Origin: Streptococcus pseudopneumoniae
GTDB taxonomy: Bacteria > Bacillota > Bacilli > Lactobacillales > Streptococcaceae
NCBI RefSeq assembly: GCF_001068775.1
Contig: NZ_JWAJ01000090.1
Location: forward strand, 1-52,454
Reading direction: 5' to 3'
DNA length: 52,454 nucleotides
Below, one piece after another: positions 1-8,560 of this stretch. The first letter of the stretch is position 1, and the number at the start of each line of letters is the position of its first letter. The notes beneath the pieces were generated by a model. It did no database searches. It saw nothing but the letters and a program-made list of their open reading frames with translations, and was not told where the DNA came from. Made by a program: the position numbers and the translations under genes.

Positions 1-2
1 TT

Positions 3-698
3 TTAGATAAATTACATATAACTTTGGATGAATTTATTATTCTTCATGACAATAATTCTACTAAAACTGGATCATTCGCTAACTTGGTGCAATATATTCG
101 AAAACACTATTCCACAAAAAATTTTGATAGTATTATTGAATTACTATCAAACTCTTCAAGTTATAACTTGGGTCCTTATGAAAAGACAATGGTAAAATCG
201 ATTCTCTATACAACAAATAAAAATTTTCTCCCCTCGGACGAGGAGTTATTACAGCTAACAGATTATCTTTTTAAAGTTGAAAACTGGGGTTACTATGAAA
301 TTATCCTATTAGGTAACTGTGTAAGAACAATTAAATATAACTCCTACTTCCTATTAACTATAGAAATGTTAAAAAATTATATCTATTCAACATTAAATAA
401 GACAAATAAACGGCTTGTTACACAATTGGCAATCAATTGCCTAATTGTTAGTATTGATAAAGAAGAATTTCAAAATTGTAGTTTTCTAATCAAAGAAATA
501 AAAAAATTACTAAATAATGAATTAAACTATTATGAACAAACCGTCTTCTTATATACATGTGGATACTTTGAATTTAAGTGCAATCCTGCGAACGGAATCG
601 AAAAGATGAAACAAGCACTTCAGGTATTTGAAATTCTAGGAGAACATAATATAAAAGCACAGTACCAAGAGCACTATGACAAATATATTAATCAATAA
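3..698 (+). CDS. Rgg/MutR-family transcriptional regulator (5' end cut by window edge)
   Basis: The reading frame is open to the first base, and the first in-frame residues resemble the end of the DNA-binding domain of the Rgg protein at 11740-12603. The real start therefore lies outside the window, and the TTG at 24 is not a credible start. The visible part is the C-terminal helical-repeat domain, which in Rgg proteins binds a short peptide pheromone. It shares with the second Rgg the block VENWGYYEI followed by LGNC. The gene is convergent with the relaxase operon, whose last gene stops about 90 bp away. No peptide gene or target operon is visible for it here. Cytosolic transcription factor by family. 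Confidence 0.85.
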   Translation, partial: LDKLHITLDEFIILHDNNSTKTGSFANLVQYIRKHYSTKNFDSIIELLSNSSSYNLGPYEKTMVKSILYTTNKNFLPSDEELLQLTDYLFKVENWGYYEIILLGNCVRTIKYNSYFLLTIEMLKNYIYSTLNKTNKRLVTQLAINCLIVSIDKEEFQNCSFLIKEIKKLLNNELNYYEQTVFLYTCGYFEFKCNPANGIEKMKQALQVFEILGEHNIKAQYQEHYDKYINQ

Positions 699-787
699 CA
701 TAAAGATAGTTAATCTTTAACCACCATAGGATTAGTTCTTGTTATTCCAATAGTATTTCTATACTAAATTTTTTATCAAAATCCTTA

Positions 788-2605
788 TCATTCAGTACTT
801 TTACAAACATTTCTAGCTTTTTTACCAATCCCCTCATACTCATAAAGATAATGACCTAGCTCCTCTTGAAACACTCTTATTTCTTCGGTTACTTGTTCGA
901 CTGTAATTGATTCTGGCAAATTTAATTTTAAAAAGTCATATCTTGCAAGCTTTCGACTGCTCACATCTTCACTCTTCAAATTAATAAGCACTTCCGCCAT
1001 CTTATTTAAGTTGGCGATTTTTTCATTAATTTGATTTAGTTTTATATCTATCTCTGCTATTTCTTTTACTAACTCATCTTTAATGTCTTGGTATTTCTTA
1101 TCTGCTTCAGTTAATTCAATGAAGAGGTTAATCTCAGTAATCTTTTCCTGTAGACTCTTAACTGTAGGTCTTCTGTATGGTATTACTCGACTATCATTGG
1201 TTAGCTGTCTTATCAATGTTCGTCCTTTGACATACTGATTCTTATCCGAATGTTCTTTGTTATAGACAAAGTATGAGGTTGTCTCACGTATAAAGATTTT
1301 ATATTTTGTTTGATTCTCTTCTTCCAGAATATCTAATTGATAATTGGGAATGAAAATGAGACCACTCTGCTTAATACCAAAAGACACTTTGATATAAATG
1401 CCCTCATCAACTAGCTTCGCTATTTGGTTCTCTGCAAGTTCCACTTCAAATTCACGAACGGTATCTCGTTTTTCTTTAAATGTCTCAAAGGCTTCCTCAA
1501 TCTCTTCAGTGGATACTTTATCCTTATCTCGTTCTTCTTGGAAAGCATGGTACTGTGCCTGTAAATTCTCTAATCCTTCTGAAGCACCGACTTCCTTATT
1601 TTTAAAATAATCTTGAAAAAATTTGACATCATATAATTTCTTATCACTTATTTTTTGATGACCTAAACTTATCTTTTGATTATCTTCTTCCAGGATAAAA
1701 GTTACATTTTTTTGTTTTAAGTCAATGGTTAGATTCAATTCTTTTGCTTTTGTTATTAAATCTTCTAAAAAATTGACACGGTTCAACAAAAATTCTAAAC
1801 GACTTTCAATCTCTTGCTTAGCAAAATGCATTCTAAAAAATTCTTCATCATATAGATCTCGTTTGCTGAGTTGGCGTCCTCGAATTGGTTTTATCATCGT
1901 TCTATCTGTCATCAAAAAACGGCTATGCTTTTGACTAAAATCAATCTGAACATGCAACTGCTTTGCTTTCTCTAAAAAATCATCAAACGATTTAGATTGC
2001 TGCATCAAAAAATAAAGACGTTGCTTTAATTCAAATTTATGACTAGACTGTCTATATTTTTGATAGTCACGGTAAGAAAAACTCTTCTCAATAATTTTCG
2101 CCCCAGCCACTTTAGAAATACGGTCTGAAATCATACGGAGATTTCGTTCTAAGGCATAGTTCCATATCAATTTTTTATCTGAATTGCGGTCAATAGCGTT
2201 GATTATGATGTGATTATGAACATGATCTTTGTCTGTATGAGTTGCTACGATAAACTTAAAACGACCTCCTGTCAATTCCATCATGGTCTCATAACCAATG
2301 CGGTTAATTTCTTCAGGTGTCAGATTATCTTCAGGAGAAAATGATTGAATGAGGTGATGAGCATGAATAGTTTGTTGGTGTTTTTCTTGTCGGTCGTTTC
2401 TAGATTCGTACAACTTGTCATTATTGGTGAAGTTGACATTGTACATCTCTACCATTTCTTCATAGCTAGGAAAGTCTAAGTAATTACTCATGCAAAAATC
2501 AGATACTAATTTTAGATTATCCGTTTTTTCTGGATTGAGGATATATTTAATCAAACGTCTACGGTATTTTTTACCATGTGTCGCAAAGTGTTTAGTGACT
2601 ACCAT
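788..2605 (-). CDS. ICE relaxase, MOBP-type mobilization nuclease
   Basis: This 605-residue protein would nick the ICE oriT and pilot the transferred strand. Residues 123-132 carry the relaxase metal-binding motif HTDKDHVHNH (H123, H128, H130, H132). Conserved tyrosines sit near the N-terminus. The C-terminal half, from about residue 340, is charged and partly coiled-coil, as expected for a helper or secretion-signal region. The gene overlaps the upstream mobC-like gene by 14 bp and is last in the relaxosome operon, directly downstream of the oriT-like region at 3.35-3.57 kb. Length and motif layout fit Tn5252-type relaxases. The nicking tyrosine was not assigned with confidence. Confidence 0.9.
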   Translation of the reverse strand: MVVTKHFATHGKKYRRRLIKYILNPEKTDNLKLVSDFCMSNYLDFPSYEEMVEMYNVNFTNNDKLYESRNDRQEKHQQTIHAHHLIQSFSPEDNLTPEEINRIGYETMMELTGGRFKFIVATHTDKDHVHNHIIINAIDRNSDKKLIWNYALERNLRMISDRISKVAGAKIIEKSFSYRDYQKYRQSSHKFELKQRLYFLMQQSKSFDDFLEKAKQLHVQIDFSQKHSRFLMTDRTMIKPIRGRQLSKRDLYDEEFFRMHFAKQEIESRLEFLLNRVNFLEDLITKAKELNLTIDLKQKNVTFILEEDNQKISLGHQKISDKKLYDVKFFQDYFKNKEVGASEGLENLQAQYHAFQEERDKDKVSTEEIEEAFETFKEKRDTVREFEVELAENQIAKLVDEGIYIKVSFGIKQSGLIFIPNYQLDILEEENQTKYKIFIRETTSYFVYNKEHSDKNQYVKGRTLIRQLTNDSRVIPYRRPTVKSLQEKITEINLFIELTEADKKYQDIKDELVKEIAEIDIKLNQINEKIANLNKMAEVLINLKSEDVSSRKLARYDFLKLNLPESITVEQVTEEIRVFQEELGHYLYEYEGIGKKARNVCKSTE

Positions 2606-2957
2606 AAAATTCCCTCAGTCTATTAACTTCAACTTGAAAATCTTTCTCTACTCCAGTAATTAACTCACTAATTCCCTTACTCAATTCTTGTAATTGTTCC
2701 TGAGAAATCAGATGGCTCTGATTGATAGCGCGCGCAATTTGATTAATATTATTTCCAATCCGTCTCAATTCAAAAACTAACTGGTCATAGGTATCCGTGT
2801 TAATTGTGACAAAAGCCATATTGGGATTAAGCAAAACTTTTCTGGCATAGACTGAGAAATTTTGACAATTGCTCTTAGCAATCCGTTCATTCAATTGGTG
2901 TAATTCTGGATCAGTTAGAAATACTTTTTTGAGATTGGTACGATAGCGATAAACCAT
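2592..2957 (-). CDS. MobC-like relaxosome accessory protein
   Basis: This 121-residue protein has a basic N-terminus and the segment GNNINQIARAINQ at about residues 68-80, which is characteristic of the bacterial mobilization protein MobC family. Such proteins bind next to oriT and help the relaxase open the DNA. The gene lies 9 bp after the ribbon-helix-helix-like gene and overlaps the relaxase start by 14 bp, so the three are very probably co-translated. A GGAGG ribosome-binding site lies just before the start codon. Family assignment rests on the motif and position. The exact DNA site it binds is unknown. Confidence 0.85.
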   Translation of the reverse strand: MVYRYRTNLKKVFLTDPELHQLNERIAKSNCQNFSVYARKVLLNPNMAFVTINTDTYDQLVFELRRIGNNINQIARAINQSHLISQEQLQELSKGISELITGVEKDFQVEVNRLREFYGSH

Positions 2958-2966
2958 TACATCCTC

Positions 2967-3326
2967 CTAACCAATATATTTTTCACGGAACTCACGACTG
3001 AGAGGCTGCACTTGATTCACTTCTGCAATCAATTCTTGAACGCAAGTCAATAAGATTGAGACGTGCTCTTGAGTCACTTGATGATTTTCTCTTGCGACAA
3101 CCAGAACTTCATACACATCTCGACTAATCTGTTCAAACTTTTGAGACTGCCAAAGGGAGAACCAACTTTCAAAAATTCTATCGTGATAATTCTTTTTCAA
3201 TAAATTTTGACGAAGAAATTCTGAGAAACTATCCACTTTTTGTTCCCTCATCATTTCTTTTATCTGTTTTTCTTCTTGTCTCGTGATTCTAAATTGCTTA
3301 CGGATTAACTTAATTTCTTGTCCCAT
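2967..3326 (-). CDS. Relaxosome accessory protein, ribbon-helix-helix-like
   Basis: This small basic protein (119 residues) begins with a stretch resembling a ribbon-helix-helix or MobC N-terminal domain: FRITRQEEKQIKEMM followed by SFSEFLRQNL. It is first in the mobC-relaxase operon and immediately next to the oriT-like inverted repeats, so an oriT-binding or autoregulatory role is likely. Homologous small proteins occur at this position in Tn5252-type ICEs. There are no membrane segments or signal peptide. Function beyond DNA binding is inference. Confidence 0.75.
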   Translation of the reverse strand: MGQEIKLIRKQFRITRQEEKQIKEMMREQKVDSFSEFLRQNLLKKNYHDRIFESWFSLWQSQKFEQISRDVYEVLVVARENHQVTQEHVSILLTCVQELIAEVNQVQPLSREFREKYIG

Positions 3327-3349
3327 CTTACCATCCTTTCAACATTATA

Positions 3350-3575
3350 CTTGTCTGACAATGTAAGGCTGCCTCACATTGTCAGTACGATTCCTAAAGA
3401 CCTCAGTCTCTCCTTGTTCGGTCTTTGCGAGCTCAGATATTGTGTCCACAATATCCCAAAAATCATATCGCCAACCAACCAAAACCTTCCAGTTTTGAAA
3501 GCCAACGATAAGATAACTTGGTGGCTTCGCCCCCAAACCCCCATAGAAAATCAAAAATTGATTTTCTATGAATGA
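3350..3575. other. Candidate oriT / relaxosome-binding region of the ICE
   Basis: The non-coding region upstream of the relaxosome operon holds four inverted repeats. They are 3355-3364 with 3376-3385 (10 bp, perfect), 3436-3444 with 3447-3455 (9 bp, perfect, 2-bp loop), 3518-3525 with 3529-3536 (8 bp, one mismatch, TTC loop), and 3542-3553 with 3559-3570 (12 bp, perfect). Clustered hairpins directly upstream of mobC and relaxase genes are typical of an origin of transfer. The nick site itself cannot be placed from the sequence. The promoter of the minus-strand relaxosome operon must also lie here. Confidence 0.7.
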
Positions 3576-3631
3576 TATTAGGATAACAGGGAAGATTTGG
3601 AAAAGGTATCACAACATGAAAAATGAGGGGG

Positions 3632-3655
3632 AAAAAAAAGAGAGCCTGAGCTCTC
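3632..3655 (-). terminator. Intrinsic terminator of the pezAT-SIR2-herA operon
   Basis: Inverted arms GAGAGC (3640-3645) and GCTCTC (3650-3655) enclose a 4-base loop. On the minus strand they are followed by a run of eight T. It lies 50 bp after the herA stop codon and before the oriT region, so it separates this operon from the relaxosome operon. Confidence 0.8.
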
Positions 3656-3705
3656 AGAAATAAAGATGTAACAAAATCAAAAAATATAACTCTCCAACTA
3701 GATTT

Positions 3706-5325
3706 TCAATCTTGCCATAGACTTGGAGTATCATTCATATGTACTCTATCACATTTTTCAATCTCAAGATATAAATCTTTGAGTAAATTTATACTAGTTA
3801 ATACTGCTTCACCAGTATTCAATTTCCTGACTTGTGCAATCTGCTGCTCAGATAAATGATTACTAATTGCTCTAATCTCATCAATAGCTGTTAAACGGTG
3901 AATAAGTAACGTACCAATTTGACCTAATAGAATTTTATCAACATCATTAGGATTCTGTGTCGTTAAAAAAAGAAATATACCTTTTTTACGACCTTCTCTT
4001 GCAATTCCTGTTAACCCCGTATAAAATGATGTCTCTCCTATGTTATTAGATTTTGTATATCGGTGTACCTCATCAATAAAAATTACGAATGAATTGATCT
4101 CATTTTTGGGGATGTTTAATAAAAAATTTGTTACCAAATCAATTATCATTCCACCAATACCATCTGTAGTACCAATCCTTGATGCATCTATATAAAGAGA
4201 TTTTTTTGATATGGTTGCAAAATTTTTAATAATATCTAATAAGTTCTCTTTTTGAGAACTAAAGAATGTTTTAAAATTTGTATTAGCTAATTTATAATTT
4301 ACCTTTTGTATCAGATATTGATTTATACCAAAATTAAATGCATCTGCCTTATACACACCAGAATTTGTTTGTTGAGTTGTTTCATTAGCTATCTGCTCAC
4401 TTAAAAGTGATAAATCGAAATCTTTATCATTAGATGTTAGCTGATTTAATTCTCTTTCTACAACGTTTACTGACTTACCAATTTTTACATATGGTCCTGT
4501 TAATCCCTGCTTCAATTGATATCTTAAACCTCTAATTGCTTCTGCTAAAACAGCAGGTTGAGTACCATCATTGGTTTCAAATAATATTGACCATTGCTGC
4601 ATTGACAATTCGGATACAGGAACAAACGCTTTTTCTCCTAAAACGTATTTATCAACTTCATCTTCTGAAAAAGATAAGCTATATTCACCGGTAGGATCAA
4701 TAATCAAAGTACGTATATTATTACTTATTAATTTATCTAATATCGACAATGCAGATGTTGATTTTCCACTATTAGTTGTGCCAATGGTTAATAAATGTCT
4801 GTCAAATAAAGTTCTAGGCTGAAAAGAAATAGGGTAATTTTGAGAATTTAACGATAGATTTGAAAAGGATGATAATTTTTTCTCCGAGTTTGGTTTAACT
4901 TCTATCGAGGATACGAAATGTTCAATTATATTTCTATCTGCTATGTAGACTTTATCAGTTAATCCTACAGTATGAGTCCCAGGTAACTTGAAAAATTTAT
5001 CACCGATTGGTATAAAACCTAAAATATCAATATTTAATTCTGGATAAACATTTTCTTGAAATCCCTTTGCTACCATTTCATGAGAATTCACTCCATTTTG
5101 TATCTTTGACTGAAATAATTCTCCAAAGTAAATTCCATCATTTGAATCTATAGCTACAAAATAATTTATTGTATTAGGAATTATAGCTATATTTTTTAGC
5201 TTTTTAAAAGCTAATAATGTAAGATTTTCAACTTGAATAACTATATTACTACGGTATACTTGCGACACCATGCCTAAATAAAAATTACTCTTATCTAACT
5301 CATCATAAAAATCTTCAATCCGCAT
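3706..5325 (-). CDS. HerA-like ATPase (DUF87 domain) of a SIR2-HerA defence system
   Basis: This 539-residue HerA/FtsK-superfamily ATPase has Walker A GTTNSGKST near residue 187 and Walker B FVIFIDEVHRY near residue 420. The N-terminal quarter is a beta-rich HAS-barrel-like region, as in HerA helicases. In SIR2-HerA (Nezha) anti-phage systems the HerA hexamer assembles with SIR2 subunits, and the complex depletes NAD+ and/or attacks DNA. The start at 5325 is chosen because AGGTG precedes it by a normal spacing; an upstream in-frame GTG at 5334 is also possible. It overlaps the end of the SIR2 gene by 11 bp and is last in the operon. No nuclease gene of the archaeal NurA type is adjacent. Confidence 0.88.
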   Translation of the reverse strand: MRIEDFYDELDKSNFYLGMVSQVYRSNIVIQVENLTLLAFKKLKNIAIIPNTINYFVAIDSNDGIYFGELFQSKIQNGVNSHEMVAKGFQENVYPELNIDILGFIPIGDKFFKLPGTHTVGLTDKVYIADRNIIEHFVSSIEVKPNSEKKLSSFSNLSLNSQNYPISFQPRTLFDRHLLTIGTTNSGKSTSALSILDKLISNNIRTLIIDPTGEYSLSFSEDEVDKYVLGEKAFVPVSELSMQQWSILFETNDGTQPAVLAEAIRGLRYQLKQGLTGPYVKIGKSVNVVERELNQLTSNDKDFDLSLLSEQIANETTQQTNSGVYKADAFNFGINQYLIQKVNYKLANTNFKTFFSSQKENLLDIIKNFATISKKSLYIDASRIGTTDGIGGMIIDLVTNFLLNIPKNEINSFVIFIDEVHRYTKSNNIGETSFYTGLTGIAREGRKKGIFLFLTTQNPNDVDKILLGQIGTLLIHRLTAIDEIRAISNHLSEQQIAQVRKLNTGEAVLTSINLLKDLYLEIEKCDRVHMNDTPSLWQD

Positions 5326-6544
5326 ATTTATCACCTAAATAATCTGTTAATCCATCATTTAATGTAGCCTTTAAAAAGACAATTGGATTATGTACTTCCA
5401 TTAGATGCGTTATTTCTTTCCAATTATCGTTTTGTTGATCGATATTAAAGTCAGAAACTACTACCGTTAAACCAGAGTTATTTTTGATCGCTTGTGTAAT
5501 CATTTTAGAAATATGATTGTCCGAAAAGCTAAATCCCGTCGTAATCAGTAGTGTATTTTGCTTTTTTAATAATTCCTGGAATTTAGTAAACAGTTCAAAA
5601 TATGGTTCCTGATAGCTCTGAGCATATTTATCAGAACTTGGAAAAATCATCACCGTATTATTGATATTATTAATTGCATTTTTCTTTTTCCTATAAATAT
5701 TTCCATCTTCACCTCTTTCCCAAGTCAGAGAACCGTGAATCTTAATTAGATTAAACACTTTGTCCCTGTACTCTAACTCGCTCGTTTTCATTATTGGCAC
5801 TTCTCTAATAAGATTCCAATCAAAAATGTCACTCTCAAATTTTGGATCTTCAACAAAATTAAAACCATCAAATATTATATAATTCAATTTTGCCCCTGCC
5901 TCCTCAAATAAAGTATCATAATTTGTTGTAACTACTGAAAGCTTATTGGGAGACTTAATTTTTTTAATCAATATGTTTAAAATAGCACCATGTTTTAACT
6001 TATTCCTATCATAGCTATAGTCAGTATTTTTCTTTATAATTTTAAGAATAGTATTGAGCGACTTTTCATATTTTACCTTTCCTCTTTTTACATATGGAGC
6101 ATAGTGTTGTAAGCTGGATAAAAAGTCCTCTAAATTAAAATCTTCACTTAAAATCTCTATTTCAACATCATTATCATCAGTAATTTTTTTAGTGATATTA
6201 CCAAAATCAATAATTTTTGATAATTGGACCAGCGAATATATGTCACTCCGTTTATTCAGTTGTTCAAAAACATCTTGAGCAATCATTGCTACAGTCTTTC
6301 CAAATGCGTTATTTATTACATCGTTTTCAACTACAACTGAAGCTCCAGCACCAGCTAACAGTACTATATTGTCAAACTTTGTATGAAGAATAGTATTCAA
6401 ATCTTGTTGAATTAACTTTTTAAAATCAGTTATATCAAAAGTTTTATCCTCTTCAATCAAAGTCAGCTGTTCACTGTTTTTAAAGAACTCATTACTTTCC
6501 ATATAGTAGGTAACATTTGCAGACTTATAAAAATATTCTTTCAT
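5315..6544 (-). CDS. SIR2-like NADase, effector of a SIR2-HerA defence system
   Basis: This 409-residue protein has SIR2-fold landmarks in order. They are LLAGAGAS near residue 65 (NAD-binding loop), TTNYDTLFE near 206, IKIHGS near 268 with the probable catalytic histidine, and TTGFSFSDNHI near 338. This is the arrangement of SIR2 domains in anti-phage proteins, which hydrolyse NAD+, rather than of protein deacetylases. There is no zinc-binding cysteine module. Its start ATG overlaps the pezT stop in ATGA, and its 3' end overlaps herA, so translation is coupled on both sides. The partner ATPase next door supports the SIR2-HerA call. Confidence 0.88.
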   Translation of the reverse strand: MKEYFYKSANVTYYMESNEFFKNSEQLTLIEEDKTFDITDFKKLIQQDLNTILHTKFDNIVLLAGAGASVVVENDVINNAFGKTVAMIAQDVFEQLNKRSDIYSLVQLSKIIDFGNITKKITDDNDVEIEILSEDFNLEDFLSSLQHYAPYVKRGKVKYEKSLNTILKIIKKNTDYSYDRNKLKHGAILNILIKKIKSPNKLSVVTTNYDTLFEEAGAKLNYIIFDGFNFVEDPKFESDIFDWNLIREVPIMKTSELEYRDKVFNLIKIHGSLTWERGEDGNIYRKKKNAINNINNTVMIFPSSDKYAQSYQEPYFELFTKFQELLKKQNTLLITTGFSFSDNHISKMITQAIKNNSGLTVVVSDFNIDQQNDNWKEITHLMEVHNPIVFLKATLNDGLTDYLGDKYAD

Positions 6545-7323
6545 AAACTATTTCCATTCTCCTTAACTTTATATAGCCTTTTTAATCTATCTTTCTCTAT
6601 TTGCATCATCTCTTCCTCTACATTACTCCATTTTCCGAAGAGACATTCTTGAAGAACTGTTGCTGCGGAAATCTCATCCGTTTCAGAATCGTAAATACAA
6701 TTCCTATCTCTTTGGTAAATTTGAATGCGGTCAAAGAGTTTATCGTTTTCTAACTCTCTTAGGTTATCAACCAAATGCTCTACAATACCATCATGATGTT
6801 CTTTAGGGGTTGCTCTGGCCTGATTAGGATTTATTGTGTAAAGTTCCTCATAACGAATCAAGGTACTGAGATAGGAAAGTTCTGGTTTGGTGCCAATCAC
6901 AGCCAAAGAAATATGGTAGCCTTTTTTTCGTAGTAATTGAGCAGTCTGCCGTGGGACTTGAGTGGTTCGCAAAGTCCCTTCAATCAACAAATGATAGCCT
7001 TGTGTGCTGAGTTCATCAACTATATGCTCTACCATTTTCCCTGCAAAATCTTTGGTGTATTCTACACTATCTTTGCCATATTCTTGCTGCAGTCCTAAAT
7101 AGTGTGGATGCTGGGAACGAAAACTATCGCCATCTATGATAACAATATTTCCTTGAAATTCTTTCTGTTTAATACGATGAATTGTAGTCTTACCAGCACC
7201 ACTTTGCCCTCCAAGCAAAATCGCTATAGGTTGTTTACTGGACTTTTTTCCTCTTGTAAGTGAGCGAAGGTTTCGCTCTAATGCATGTTTAAATGCACTA
7301 TCAGTATAATCTTGGATATCCAT
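6541..7323 (-). CDS. pezT: PezT zeta-type toxin (UDP-N-acetylglucosamine kinase)
   Basis: Zeta toxins phosphorylate UDP-N-acetylglucosamine and block cell-wall synthesis when the antitoxin is lost. The Walker A motif GGQSGAGKTT is at residues 38-47, followed by IDGDSFR and the GTLR segment typical of zeta kinases. At 260 residues it is slightly longer than the usual 253 or so of PezT. Its start overlaps the pezA stop by one base. Its stop overlaps the SIR2 start by four bases, unusual because pezT normally ends the operon. An AAGGAG sits about 14 bases before the SIR2 start, inside pezT. Confidence 0.95.
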   Translation of the reverse strand: MDIQDYTDSAFKHALERNLRSLTRGKKSSKQPIAILLGGQSGAGKTTIHRIKQKEFQGNIVIIDGDSFRSQHPHYLGLQQEYGKDSVEYTKDFAGKMVEHIVDELSTQGYHLLIEGTLRTTQVPRQTAQLLRKKGYHISLAVIGTKPELSYLSTLIRYEELYTINPNQARATPKEHHDGIVEHLVDNLRELENDKLFDRIQIYQRDRNCIYDSETDEISAATVLQECLFGKWSNVEEEMMQIEKDRLKRLYKVKENGNSL

Positions 7324-7799
7324 TAGGCTACCATCCGTTTTTCAGATATCTCTAACATGCGCTCAATTCCATCCAAATAGCCGCTATATCTCTCTATTTC
7401 ATCAAAAGTTTCAACTAAATAGATATTCGTATGAATCAAGTCAGATAGATCATCACTCATTAAAATCCAAGGATTAGATTCATCATCAATGCTAATTCCC
7501 TGACTATCTTGATAACGATAAAGTCGAGATAATAGATTAGCACCTCTTTCTTTCACTATTTCAATTTTTAAAGTCAGTTCATAATCTTCAACAGGATTAA
7601 GCATTTTGTCTTCTCCTACAATATCGACATAAGATACATTAAACTTTTGACAAATGATGTCTATTAGCTCCGTAGAGACTGAACTAGTTCCATTTTCATA
7701 ACGACTCAAGCTATTTCGAGAAATTCCTATAATTTGGGCAAATTCGGGTTGTGTTAAGTCGTGTGTTTTACGTAAGGATTTTATGTTCTTTCCAATCAT
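7323..7799 (-). CDS. pezA: PezA antitoxin and autorepressor (XRE helix-turn-helix)
   Basis: This 158-residue protein has an N-terminal XRE helix-turn-helix (residues 1-60, containing TQPEFAQIIGISRNSLSRYE) and a C-terminal helical domain that sequesters PezT. PezA family proteins neutralise the toxin and, with it, repress their own promoter. A perfect 10-bp palindrome at 7847-7868 overlaps the -35 region upstream and is the likely operator. AAAGGAG precedes the start. As first gene of the pezA-pezT-SIR2-herA unit it probably also sets expression of the defence genes. Confidence 0.95.
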   Translation of the reverse strand: MIGKNIKSLRKTHDLTQPEFAQIIGISRNSLSRYENGTSSVSTELIDIICQKFNVSYVDIVGEDKMLNPVEDYELTLKIEIVKERGANLLSRLYRYQDSQGISIDDESNPWILMSDDLSDLIHTNIYLVETFDEIERYSGYLDGIERMLEISEKRMVA

Positions 7800-7826
7800 G
7801 GCAAACTCCTTTATTTTTATAATTCA

Positions 7827-7868
7827 ATTATAGCATAAAAAAGTATAACGCACCAATTTTGGTGCGTT
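7827..7868 (-). promoter_or_regulatory. pezA promoter with palindromic operator
   Basis: The -10 TATAAT is at 7832-7827 (minus strand). A TTGGTG -35 lies 18 bp upstream, inside a perfect palindrome with arms 7847-7856 and 7859-7868 and a 2-bp centre. The arms read AACGCACCAA and TTGGTGCGTT. The placement over the -35 fits repression by PezA. On the minus strand the same palindrome is followed by a T-rich stretch, so it may also terminate transcription from the gene that stops at 7867. Confidence 0.8.
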
Positions 7869-8139
7869 ATTGACTATTTTTCTTAAATCTCTCTAAATTC
7901 TTCTCCAATTGTTCCTTATGAAGTTGATTCTTAGCTTCCTTTAATGTGTCGTCCAAAGTTTCTTCTCTGTAAGTTGCTTCTGTTTTTAGTTGTTCTGATC
8001 CTTGATCTGGAGTGAAAATGATATCTAACAGTCGGTCTATTTTTTCAAGATCTTGGACAGACATATCAGATAGTCTATGAATTAGCTTCTTAAATACATC
8101 ACTATTGTCTTGGTTTTTCTTAAAAAGTTTTGTAAACAT
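7867..8139 (-). CDS. Conserved ICE hypothetical protein, small, charged
   Basis: This 90-residue soluble protein is rich in Lys, Glu, Asp and Gln. The second half (about 50-88) is predicted helical and possibly coiled-coil (KEAKNQLHKEQLEKNLERF). No signal peptide, membrane segment or known motif is seen. It lies between pezA and a run of small ICE genes on the same strand, and its stop codon falls inside the pezA operator palindrome. A GAGAGGTTATAG stretch before the start is a possible ribosome-binding site. No function can be assigned. Confidence 0.7.
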   Translation of the reverse strand: MFTKLFKKNQDNSDVFKKLIHRLSDMSVQDLEKIDRLLDIIFTPDQGSEQLKTEATYREETLDDTLKEAKNQLHKEQLEKNLERFKKNSQ

Positions 8140-8176
8140 CTATAACCTCTCAAAAAAAGCAGCCTATCAGGACTGC

Positions 8177-8560
8177 TTAGTGTAATTCGGAAATCGCATC
8201 ATAAATTGACTGCAATTTCTTATTGTCTTTATTCTTTGTGTCGATCAACGTATGTAGCTCTTCAATTTTCTTTTGACTACTTTGAATATCGCTATTGTTA
8301 TCTGCAATAAGTCTTTTAAGATGTTGCTGATAACTTGTAGTGATATCTGTCTCTTTTCCTGTTCTAACCTCTGTAACTTTGGGTTTAGAACTAGAATTTG
8401 ATTCCGTCACAGGTGCTTGTTTACGCTTTTGAAAAGCTGCTTCATAATTTACATCATTACCTCCTTGATGATTTCCAAATAAGGCCGCAATTTTATCTGG
8501 ATCTTCTTGATTTTCTGATTTACTCTCTAATGGTTGATTAAAATTCCAATCTTTTGTCAT
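8177..8560 (-). CDS. Conserved ICE hypothetical protein with C-terminal coiled coil
   Basis: This protein has 127 residues. The N-terminal half is polar and probably disordered (Asn, Gln, Ser and Lys rich). Residues from about 75 form an amphipathic helix typical of a coiled coil, ending DAISELH. It overlaps the next upstream gene by 4 bp, so the two are probably co-translated. Small proteins of this kind are conserved in ICESa2603-type elements next to the TOPRIM gene. No catalytic motif is visible. The function is unknown. Confidence 0.7.
   Translation of the reverse strand: MTKDWNFNQPLESKSENQEDPDKIAALFGNHQGGNDVNYEAAFQKRKQAPVTESNSSSKPKVTEVRTGKETDITTSYQQHLKRLIADNNSDIQSSQKKIEELHTLIDTKNKDNKKLQSIYDAISELH

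Noticed and set aside
3318-3575. Open frames on both strands across the region between the relaxosome genes and herA
   Set aside because: They run through four inverted repeats, have no ribosome-binding site and resemble no known protein. The region reads better as oriT.
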